Origin: Symsagittifera roscoffensis
Taxonomy: Eukaryota; Xenacoelomorpha; Acoela; Convolutidae
Length of the DNA: 64,000 nucleotides
Direction of reading: 5' to 3'
Assembly (NCBI RefSeq): GCF_963678635.1
Contig: NC_087070.1
Coordinates: forward strand, 51,628,514-51,692,513
Positions 12,001-24,000 of the stretch are shown here, piece by piece. The notes below the pieces were generated by a model. The model did no database searches. It saw only the letters and a program-made list of their open reading frames with translations, and had not been told where the DNA came from. Made by a program: the position numbers and the translations under genes. Each line of letters begins with the position of its first letter. The stretch's first letter is position 1.

Positions 12001-15000
12001 AACATAATATTATCCACCAATAATTGTACATTTCGATCACTTCAAGTGAATTTGGTTATATAAATTGATTAAAGGTTATGCTCGCTAATCTCCAAACGAA
12101 AATAATTGAATCCAAATTCGTAAATTAATAAGAGATATTTATCGGTAAATAACTCAAGCAATAGATAAATTTCGGTATTTTTCTATTGATCAGGACATCA
12201 TACAACATTTTTAGCATCTGTCAGTTTTTTGGTACAAATCGGCGCAAGCTAGCCACAAGAACCGGTCGGTAATGTCCTTGAGACAAATTGCTCTTTTTGG
12301 CGGTCAACCTTAATCAAGGCTGAACCGAATTAGAACCAAAAAAACAGTTAAAATAGGATGTAACCCCCGTTTTTAGTATATTAATACATGGGCAGGTGGG
12401 GGACTCGAACCTACGTCAACTGTTATTTCACACATATAATCGGCGTTAGCTTACTTTGTCTTAGTCCGCTTGGCCAACTGTGCTTATTTTATATGCATCT
12501 ATACTCTTGTTTTATTCTACATTTGCATTGCAACATCCTCCCCCCTGAAGAAGGAAGAACCGGAGCGAGCTTAACGGTGGGCCGCGTGACTTCACGGGTT
12601 GCGGTCCTGACAAGGGCGGATCGGGCGCAACCGTCCTGTCCGTAGTTTAGCTTGACGATTCGGGCGAGAGGGTAGTACCCACGCGGACTATCGGGCTCAA
12701 TCACCCACACGAGATCGCCTGTTTTAAGAGTGAACTCAGAATGAGTGTGCCATTTGACACGCTTATTCAGCGAGGGAACATATTCTCGAAGCCAACGAGA
12801 CCAAATCGCGTTAGCATATGACTGCGCTCGCACGTACCTTTTCTTGTGATCGAAGTGCTCCCCGGGTAAAAGCGAAGGAAAGCTTGTGGCATGTTGTCCA
12901 AGCAAAAAATGGTTTGGGGTTAACGCTTCTAACTCACGTGAATCGGTACTAACGGGAGTGATTGGCCTTGAATTCAAAGCCTGTTCAACTAAGCAGAGTG
13001 TTGTTCCTAACACCTCTTCAGTGACTCGCCTACTGCCTAGGATATCGTACAGCACGCGCTTCACGCTTCGGACAAGGCGTTCCCAGGAGCCGCCATGATG
13101 GGGTGCGCCTGGCGGGTTAAATTTCCAAGTAACACCTTTGTGTGCAAAAATGGTCGGAGCCATGCCATTTCAGCTCTTGATGCAGGCAAGTAATTCCTTT
13201 TCCGCACCAACGAAGTTCGTGCCATTATCCGACCAGATTGTGCTTGGCGTACCACGGCGCGCAACGAACCGTTCAATGCCCATGACACACGAACTGGTGT
13301 CCAGAGATGGTACAATCTCAAGGTGTACAGCCCTGGTGGTGAGGCAAGTAAAAAGGAATCCCCATCTTTTTTCCGTGCTTCTGCGAACCGGAACGTAAAG
13401 CGGTCCAAAGTAATCCACACCCGTATGATTGAAGGGTGGTTGCTTGTATCCGAGACGTTCGACCGGTAAATCGGACATAATTGGCTGGATGGTGCTTGCT
13501 TTGCGTTTACGGCATGTTAGACATTGATTTTCGATAGACCGCAGTAGTCGACGCAACCCAAGTATTGCATATTTCATATTTAAAACGGAGCGCATGTAAT
13601 CTAATCCTTGATGAAAATGCTTATGGTGGAAGCTGCGGGCCAACAAACGAACTAAGGTATGTCGGGCGTCGAGTATTATTGGGTGCTTAGTATCAAACTC
13701 GGTATTCACTAAGCGCACAATCCGTCCGGTGGAACGAATGATTCCAGCGGGACCGATAAATGGAGAGTATGTGGCAATTTTACTACTATTCTTAATAGGT
13801 TTGCCAGCGGTGAGTGTTTTTAACTCAACGGGAAAGGATTCCATCTGAGCAAGATGAATCAGTTTGCTTTCTGCAATATCAAGTTCAGTGGGGTCGGTGA
13901 TTCGTAAGTCCTTACCACGAAAATGCTTATGTGAAGGCAACATCCTCAACATAAAAGCGACTACTCGTTTATATCTTGTAAAGGAACTTAACCTTTCCCA
14001 ATTGAACCCGTGTTCGGGATGTTTGATTGATGTGACATCGGTGACGAAGGAAAATGATGTCTCCAAGCAATTATCAACATCACAAGAAGGACCCTTCAAA
14101 CGAATTTTATTGATTACACGTTCGTCGGGTATAAACGGCCAATCAGTAGTCCTGAGAATGCTCGGACCAATAACCCAGCTGCTATCCTTGAGGGCTTCCG
14201 AAGAAATCCCCCGCGTACCGGTATCAGCTGGATTATCGCCGCTCAGAACATGGTGCCACTCATCAATAGTGGTTGACTCGAGGATTTCGCCGACACGATT
14301 AGCGACAAATACAGGTAATTTTTCAGTGGAGTTTAGCCACTGCAAAACTGTTGTACTATCTGTCCACATAAAGACATGATTAATAGAGACGGTAAGTGCG
14401 GTCAGTATATCATCTCTTAGTCGTGTGGCGAGCAGAGCAGCTTGAAGCTCTAGCTTTGGTATAGATAGCGCTTTCATGGGCGCAACGCGAGCTTTACGAT
14501 GCGAGCTTTAAGATGAAGGATATTTGAGTTTTATGCGAGTCGCGCACGCAAAAATCCAACAGCGCAGAAAACGTCCTGCGAGCTATCACCGAACATGTGG
14601 AGCTCAATTTGATCAACAGGCTCTGTGAAGTAACAACGGGGAATAGTCAATTGCCCTAAGAGAGGGAGACCGGAGTGCCACTCGAGAAACATCTCTTATG
14701 TCTTCTGGCAATTCGTCGTCCCAACTTTGACCACTGATTTTCCAAATATCTTTCAGTAAAAGACGGGCCCTAACAGTGTATGGAGCTACTAACCCAACAG
14801 GGTCAAACACAGAAGATACGAAACTCAAGACGGTTCGTTGAGTTATTGCTTTATCGAGAGGACGATCCACGCCTCTGCTAACAACCAATGTGTCTTTCAC
14901 ATGGTCCCACTTAAGACCTAAGACGTGTGATGATTGTTCGGCACCGTTACATTATTCCTTGATGGGTGAAGATGAGGTTTCGGATTCCTCGGGGTTCATT

Positions 15001-18000
15001 GCTGAAGTGATTTCATCAGCATTACTGACAAATTTAGTCAAATTAAATCCTCCCAATTTTAGTAAGGAAACCAAATCGCGACTAGTTTTAATTGCTTGGG
15101 TAACGTTCTCGAATGAATCCAAGTAATCGTCCATGTAAAATTTTTCATTTACGACTGAGGCGGCCTCAGAGTATGTGGACATATTATCAGTTGCTGTTTT
15201 TTGCAACGCGAAATTGGCGCATGTAGGCGAATCCCGTGCGCCGAATATATGGCGAGTGTACTGATGAGTGTCCTCCCGCCACAAAAAACGGAGCGAAATT
15301 TGATCGCGGGCAAGGACTCCTACCTGGAGGAACATACCCTCTATATCCGCGGAGACGGCGTACTTATGCTGACGGAATCGCAAAAGCACAAAAATTAAAT
15401 TTTGGAGTAGGTCAGGGCCCACCAATAAGGACTTATTTAAGGATGTGCCGTGAAACTTAGAAGCCCCATTAAGGACTCGGCGCACCTTACCCGGCTTATT
15501 CGGATTTACGACGGGATGGTGCGGAAGATACCACTCGCGATCGGAACGCTTACGTGGATCATGCGGTTCGACGGTAACGACATAGCCTTTCCTAATGTCC
15601 TCTCTAATTGTTTCTGCGTATCTTTCGCGCAGCTCAGGGTCTTTACTTAACCTTCTCTCCAATGATTTAAATTGGGCGAGTGACGAGTAATAATTGTTTG
15701 GTAGACTGACATTACTATCAATCCAAAGCATAGGCACAATGTATTTTTCGCCATTGTGCACGGTTTCAGCATTGAGGATGGATAAAGCATGTTTATCCGC
15801 GGCGGAACGGGCATCGACTTGTTTGAAAGCACCATACGATTCCAACTCGTACCAGGATTTTATCTGGTCGGTCAGAGAAGAATCTTCAACAACACACTTG
15901 AAACACGAAGAAGTAGAATTACCGGACGGCGGCAACGGACCACTTAAGACCCAACCTATCGGTAGGCGAACGGAACACGGTGAGTTTTTATCATCTCCCA
16001 AGATGAACTCAATGGGTCTAACGGCGTGGTAGTAGTCTTGTCCGATAATAACTTCAACGTCCTCATAAGTATATTGAATGGGCTTAATAGGTGCTAATTG
16101 TGGATATTTATTCTGCAAATCAGCAATATTGATTAATTTGGAACCAATCCGAATATTGTCTTTAACATATGCACAGAGAGAAAATACGAAATCACTATTA
16201 TTCGGCTCGGAGGAAACTGTAAACTTGACCCTCTGAGTCTCAACAACGGTGGTTGAATTGAAACCACTAATTGACAAGTTAACGGGCTCCCCTACTAAGC
16301 CGAGACGGTTTACGAGTGACGAAGACACCCAGGAGTGAGTCGATGCACTATCACAAAGAACCAACGTCAGGAGACTGGTTACATCCGAGGTTACACCAAG
16401 TGTTGCAATTGGCAACAACCCCTTAGAAGATTCAATGTCATGTACATCACTAACAGCGGCATGGGTGGAAGTGTTTGTATTCTCCTTGGATTTGTTTGTT
16501 CCAGCCTTATTCGAGACATTTGAATTTTCCTTCCGAGGAAATATTCTTTCGGCTCCATGGAGCAAGACATTATGTGTGCTATCACACTCTGGCTTCGGGC
16601 ACTTTTTTGCTCTAGAACATTGCCGGAAACTATGATTGCCATTGAGACAAGCGAAGCAAAGTTTCTGTTCAGCTACGTATTTTGCTCGCTGAGTAGCATT
16701 CTTTTCCTTAAAAACAGCACAATTCCACAATGCATGACTACCCTTACACAAAACGCACGGCGGAAACTTAGACTTATCCTGAGCCTTACTAAATACCTGG
16801 CTATTGGCTGCAAAAACTTTGGTTGTTTTTGGTTTAACTGGTTCTTCGTTTTTTGCCTTAGAGCTGAGTAAACGTAATCTTTCATGCCCCTCGGCCTTTT
16901 CTTTCAACCAGTTGTTAAAGTCTAAGAGTGTTGGTCGCTGCCAATTATGTCTAACAGTATGCATTGACCAAGCCTCCTTGAGGTTAGGCGGAAGTTTACT
17001 AACACCTTGGTTTAACAGGTTAACACTCTTTAGATCATCGTTGAAAGACAATGATTTGAAAACTGCTACGAGGCCAGATATGGCAGAGGAGAAACTAATG
17101 ACATTTTCCGAATTGTGCATCTTAAGTGGAGGAAAAGTATTCAGCTTATAAAGATGCGCACCAACAATGGCATGTGGTTGCCCAAACTTCCGTTGCAAGG
17201 TGGCCAGTGCATCCTTGTACATAACGCCACTATAACTAAACTCCGCAATTGCGGTTTTTGCGTTGCCTGTGACGAGCGTTTTTAAGTATGTCAATTTCGT
17301 ATCATCGGTGAGAACAGCGGAATCAACGGTGGACTTAAACTGACCAAACCATTCGTGCCAGTTTAACGGGTTGCCGTCAAACTGGGCTAACTTCCATTCA
17401 GGAAGATGATCTTTGCGGCTATGCATCAATAATTCCGCCAATTCACGAGCGGAGAGAGGTCGATCCGATGAACAACCTTGGTTCGGATAAGCGGGAGACG
17501 GTGCGTAGTCTTCGTTGACTGGCTGATAACCAGTATTAGTTTGATTGACAAAATGCGGAACATGTTGTGGATGAATTGGGGGAGTATTAAAATACACAGT
17601 CCCACCACTAGTATACGGAGCGGCGGTGTTACACGATGGGACAATAGTTGTCACATTAGAAAAAATGTTTCCAGCATTACAACACTGAGCAGGCGTGACG
17701 ATTGGAGTTGTAGCTGCCAATCGCCATAAGTTTGCATCACTTGTGTAGTAATCGTTGATATTAGGTGACACAGTATGCGGAACAAAGGGAAGATTATGTT
17801 GCGTCTGGACTGGCGCTGCATGGCAATTAGGTGCCGAAAAGCAAACCGGCGTTGGGTTTACTCCAGAAGATGAGAAGCCACCGCCAGCAAATGCAGGCGA
17901 CAAAGAAACAAAACCAGAACCGGGTTGGGCCGGTAACATTGGGACAGGTAATGATTCCGGTTGCGCGATGGCAAAACTACCATTACTTATGTTTGAACTC

Positions 18001-21000
18001 ATGGTCTGTAAAGGAACAGCAGACGGTGGTAACACGTGTGCACTAGAATGCATATTGTTAACTGGGAATGGAACAGAGGCTGGGAATGAAACAGAAGCTT
18101 GCAATGGCAAAAGGCTTGCACTGCCAAATTGAGGCATAGCCCGATGTCCATAACTATGGATTCCAGGGTCACTCAATGCTGTGTGCTCATGGTTATGACT
18201 ATTACTGGTGTGAATTGCATGAGCAAGGAGGGCGGAAGTCGTCGGTCCTGACGAAATGGGTACATGAGTGAAGGCCTCCAAACCTGGCGCACTAGCAACG
18301 TCGGGAGGTGCTTGTGAACTAACAGAGTCTACCCAATTATTAGTTCGATCGGTTGCTACCTTTGAAATAGGTTGACTTACTCCTGTTAAGTTACTTTCCG
18401 CTACCTTCTCGCTAACCTCAGATGAACTGTCCTCAAGTTCAAACGCTTTCAATTCCATTTCGATTAGTTGCTTTTCATGATTTTCAGCCAATTGCTCTAG
18501 TTCCAGCTGACTTTGCTCGAACTTAAGACGGTTCTCTTGCTCTTTAAGTCTTAAAGATACTTGATACTGCCTTTCGAGCTCCTCATGGCGTCGTTTTACT
18601 AAAGCTAACTCATGCCGTTTCTCACTTGATGACATAGTGCGAACAGTCGACTTATGATAGTAGACACTCAAGCTTTCTACTATCCTTAGACTTATTAGAG
18701 ACCTTAGACCTGTTTTCAGATACTCGTGCTGCTGAATCATTTGTTTTGTGCGAGCGTGAGGATGTCTCAGACCTAGTTTGTTGTAAAGATCCCTTGCTCC
18801 CTGTAATGCCGGCTGCTGGAAATGACGAAGGTTCAAGGCTCATCTTGTAACTCTGAGCTTCGTGCATTACTTTATCGTTCATTTCGGTTACTTTCTTAAG
18901 CCAAAGGTCTTGCTGAGCAATAATTTTTTCAGGATTTTCCGTTTTTCCCGCTAACATTATTAATTGCTCATTAACGTCGACAGCTTTTTCCAGCGCAATT
19001 TTACATTTGTAAACAGCATTATCAATTTTTGTAGTGCGACTATTATTCTCAATGTACTCAAGTAATAATGAGTGACCTTTAAGCAGCTCATTTTCTAGAT
19101 TTAGACGGGTTTCGAATAACTTGCGTATCTTACTTTGGAATTTTTCGTCCATGTTTTTCACAAATTGACAATATTCTACGGATGCTCACTTATAGAAAAC
19201 AATCAATAAAATGAGATACTGTTTTGGTACGTAATTAAATTTGCATTAGTAAATCAACATTAGCTTACAAGACGGGGGAACTTGACGTCTCAAAGCTTCT
19301 ACCTGAAGCCTATTTCTTATAGCTTTTCGAGCTTTGAGGGGTAAGCGGTTTCGCTTCTTACGTGTCTTAAGGATATTAAGGTTAGCGCTATAACGCCTTA
19401 GAAGGAGGAGAGTCTTTAACTCAAGGGAAGGAGGCTGGTGAAGCTCTTTGTACTTCTCAATTAGTACCTGGTCCTTAGCCTTACGCTTAGAGATAAAGTC
19501 TTTAACGACGTTGAGAACGAGAATACCTGTTGAAACTAAACTTTCCTCTATATCCTCGGTTCCGTTCCGTCTACAGTATACGATCGCACAAATGTTTGTC
19601 CTATACCTTAATAACAAATTGACAAGTTGCTCACTACTCAGCTTGCGGTTATTGTTGCTGCGGTGCCTACTTATCGAGTTATTAATGGCGTCGTGCCAAA
19701 TTACAAGGTCGTTACGGTGCGACAAGTAATGATGAAGGTAGTACTGTATTGTTTTCTGAGAGTCCCTAGCGTTAAAGTTCAAACTTAAACCTGGCTTCGT
19801 AAAGCAAGTATCTTTGACGCGCTTCTGGGACGGAGCGGGAAGTTTTCGGAGCGCGTGATCCAAAGAACTAGCTCCTAGAATGAATACCATACACTTAGGG
19901 GACCTATGCGATGGCTTCGTTACGCTTAAGTACCAATGGGGTTGGAAAATTAAGTAGGTCGGTTGAACTCCAACAACACACACGGAGTAAACCTGAGGAT
20001 GAAAGAATTCAACTGAACTCACTTAATATCACCGTACCTGACCACTTAACTTTACTGTCACGCAACGAAGTCAATAATCGAACGGGCTGAAACGGCTTTG
20101 TTTTACTCGAAGCGAACTGGCTTTCAGTTTCACCAATGGTGGGTGGGGGATCAGGCAAATTGGTTAAGTTCCAACAACACACGCGGAAGAAACCTGAGGA
20201 TGAAAAAACTCAACTTAATTTGCCTGATATTTCGCTACCAGACCACTTAACATAGGGTTGGTGTAATCTTACAGCACAGTTTCGCGGAATTTTGGAGACG
20301 TTTTGAGGATTTTTCGGCAGTTTTTTTTTTTTTACTTTTTTCACAAAATTTTTCAGAAAATTTTGGTCAGCAGGTTCGAGTCATAAACCAATCAAAAAAA
20401 CTAGTCCAGTACCTCTTGTCTATGTTCCGATTTCACGGATTAATATTCCGTTCACATATATCCAAAAATTTTTGGTATCGAGAAAAAATGTCAAGTCAGT
20501 TTGTCTATGTACCGACTGTAAGATATTTCAGTTCAACGGAACTGTCCAAAAATTTTAGGTATTGAGAAAAATTACCGGGGGCTAGCTTGCGGGAAAATTT
20601 CTAGCATATATGACATCGTATATAAATTTTTAGCACAATTGGAGTTTTAAAAGTTTTGGAAACTTCTTACAGTTTTAAATTGGAGATTGGCGACACCGGG
20701 AAAAAATCCAAAACTTCGGGTGTCGAGAAAACACAGCTCAAAAATCCAAAAGTCAACAATCAGGGCACCTGAACAGGCCCCTCTTCCAACAGTCTGCTCT
20801 TTCGCCTGTTTGCTCTGTCGCCTGTCTGCTGACAAGCTCACCTGCTAAATGCATACATCAAATTTTGGCCAAGTAGTCTTTCGGCTAACTGAGTAATCGC
20901 CCAACTTTCGCTTGCGAAGACTTTCAGCCAACTGGGAGTTGGGCCAAATTTGGCTTCCGAGGAGTTTCGGCCAAGTCAATATTAGACTAATCGGCCGACT

Positions 21001-24000
21001 TTTGCGTTCGTACGACTTTCGGCAAATTCGGCTAACTGCTACTCTGACTACTTTCGGTCAAATAAAACACTCGTCGTGTCTCGCGTGTTGAAATGGGCCA
21101 AACAAAACAATCGGCCAAACCAAACACTCGTCGTGTCTCGCGTGTTGAAATGGGCCAAACACAACAATCGGCCAAATAAAACACTCTGATGTCTGGCAGA
21201 CTGGACTTTCGGGCAACTGGTCACAATTCGGCCAAACGCCCACTTTCGGCCAACTGACAGAAGGATACACTCGGGTCCGCCAAACGTTCGAAAGGGAACT
21301 AACAACAGTGGTCCCTTGTTGTGTTGCAATAGTAAACTCGATCCCTTGTGGGGCGCCAAAATATGCTCGCTAATCTCCAAACGAAAATAATTGAATCCAA
21401 ATTCGTAAATTAATAAGAGATATTTATCGGTAAATAACTCAAGCAATAGATAAATTTCGGTATTTTTCTATTGATCAGGACATCATACAACATTTTTAGC
21501 ATCTGTCAGTTTTTTGGTACAAATTGGCGCAAGCTAGCCACAAGAACCGGTCGGTAATGTCCTTGAGACAAATTGCTCTTTTTGGCGGTCAACCTTAATC
21601 AAGGCTGAACCGAATTAGAACCAAAAAAAAAAACAGTTAAAATAGGATGTAACCCCCGTTTTTAGTATTTTAATACATGGGCAGGACCCGAACCTACGTC
21701 AACTGTTATTTCACACATATAATCGGCGTTAGCTTACTTTGTCTTAGTCCGCTTGGCCAACTGTGCTTATTTTATATGCATCTATACTCTTGTTTTATTC
21801 TACATTTGCATTGCAACAAAGGTATTAAAAAGCTTATAGTGGTGAACGTTTTCAAAGATTCATCTACCGTTTGTACAGGTTCTCATATGCATCTGCATGG
21901 GATACTCAGACATTCGGCTCCTCTATCAATCGTGAACACATTCTATGCCTTGACGGAGGAGGTATCCGAGGCCTCATTTTGCTGATATGCCTCAGGGAAC
22001 TACAGAAACACTTGAAACGGTATATCTTTGCCTTATTTTTAAAATAGATGAAGTTACTCCACTTTCTTCACAAACTAGGCATAATTTTTATAAATTTACT
22101 TTCTTATTTTCAGGTAAATCATGAGCCGTGTTGTATTGTATGCATGGTTATATATAAGGGTGGAGCTGAAATTTTCTCAGTGGAGATTTTAAAAAAAATT
22201 CGACCTTTTGTGTGTCGGCTAAGTTGATTCCCTAAGGTCTGCGAAAGCACTGAAAAGGCCCCATTTTGCCAAAATTTTATGCTGTTTTTGGAGGTTTTGG
22301 CCAAATAATTTTGTTCGCCCCCGCGCCTCTGTATATAAGTGCCTGTCAAAAAGTTTCAGGGTCTGTCCGCAAAAATAGATGTCTGTAAATTAGTGCCAAA
22401 GCTGGTACCTTTTGGGTGGCGGGGGGAAGAATCCCTGAGGGTGTGGGGTGTCCTTCTCTTTTTCTTATGCTGTTCTAGGTGTCTATAAATCCTCCCATAT
22501 AGTTCTATCATTTTCTGCATCTGTGCCATATTACTCTATTGGTTGCTTTTTGTTCTAGACCTATCACGGACAGTTTTGACTGGATGGCAGGAACAAGTAC
22601 AGGGGGAATGGTGGCGGCTGCCTTATCATTCGGATTCTCAATATCCAAGGTAGTAATTCAACTTCAAATCATTATTATCTAATACGTCATGAGATAGTAG
22701 CGAGCTGAGCAAGCTGTGTGACAAATACAACGGTATACTGTGGTAGCCATAAGGGCAATTTTGAAATCAGAATGTTGATTTCTGGTATTTTGCGTGTCTG
22801 TACTAAACAGTCAGATACCAAAGTTTTGAAATATTTGTGAAAACAGTTCGATAAGAAGCTATAAAAACAGATCGAAAAATGTTTTTCTTTTGCGAGAGCA
22901 AGTGACTTGTTATCGAAACGACTTTTTCCCCGGTAAACAATTTTTCTAAAAAATTCTACAGACATGCTCAAATTCTGGAAAATTCAAATATAATTACCTC
23001 GCAGCTCATTTGAGGTAGTACTTAATTTTTCAATTGATTTTTAAAACATGTTAATTTTTTTTGGATTTGTGATTTTCGTCCTATTTTATGTCGGCTGATT
23101 TTCTGTTTTTCCAATGAAATCATATTAACTGGTACGCTTTTCCTGCAGTTTCTTCCCAAAGATGGTGTGTTTTAATTTTGATTGTTTTACTAGAGTTGAA
23201 CTGTGTTCTGTAGGCTTTGATTGTTTTACTAGAATTGAACTGTGTTCTGTAGATTGTAAATTTACCAACTCTGATTTTAATTTTTTTTCGGTTGAACTGG
23301 TTCGCCTTATCACGCTAGCGAGCAGCTAGCGTTTTAGTAAGAATCTTCTTTTTTTCTAACCTAACTCGCAAATAAAAGTGTTCATTATTTGGTGGCATTT
23401 TGATTTAATCACGATCTGTAGCATTAGAAATTTCATAGCATCTGTTCTCGGCTTTATTTATGGCTAGTGTTTGTGATGAACTAAGCGACCGTGGTTGAGT
23501 GGTTAGTGCGTGAGACTTATACATTCAAGGTCGCAGTAGGGCGTAGGTTCGAGTCCGAGACGTCGCCGAATTTTTATATCTGGTTAAAATTTTGCTCCAC
23601 AATATTTTTTTTGGATCTGGCTTATTGGCGGCTAGTTCTTGTTTGATAAAAAACAGATCATATGAAAATGTATGGGAGTTGACTTTTTTGATTTTTTTTG
23701 AGACGCTTATCAAAGATTTCGCAATTTAAATTTTTCAAGATTTACTTATAAGTGTTACCAATGGAAAGACCGGCTACTCCTCTCTCTGTGTGCCTGGATG
23801 ATACGCTTCTCTCTTTCTTTCTTCGAACTTCGAAAATTTCAGCGGGATGTAATTTTTGACCAATTTTTTTCGTAATATTTTCATTTTGTCGGAAACAGCC
23901 ATGACAAATCTGAGATTAAGGATTCGATCAAAAGACCGTGTTTAAGAGTCGATAAACGGAGTTCAGACTCTCATATAGGTCGGTTTTTTCCAGGAAAAGT

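Larger units (their letters stand above)
12077..21818 (-). mobile_element. Near-full-length BEL/Pao LTR retrotransposon
   Basis: A 9.7-kb element in reverse orientation inside PLA2G6-like intron 5. Its LTRs are 12077-12535 and 21362-21818, flanked by the direct repeat AAGGT (12072-12076 and 21819-21823), a 5-bp target duplication usual for BEL/Pao. A primer-binding site and polypurine tract sit at the expected edges. Order in the element's direction: leader, extra ORF, gag, DUF1759-like capsid, CCHC knuckles, protease, reverse transcriptase with YMDD, RNase H, integrase. Coding is interrupted by an in-frame TAA (before 14952), a frameshift near 14625 and an in-frame TGA (13170), so this copy is probably non-autonomous. 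The LTRs differ at only a few bases and small indels, pointing to recent insertion. Confidence 0.95.

Noticed and set aside
13061..13420. 119-codon frame on the - strand
   Set aside because: Shadow of the BEL integrase frame, which carries the catalytic motifs in the other frame.
13864..14379. 171-codon + strand frame
   Set aside because: Antisense shadow of the BEL integrase/RNase H coding region.
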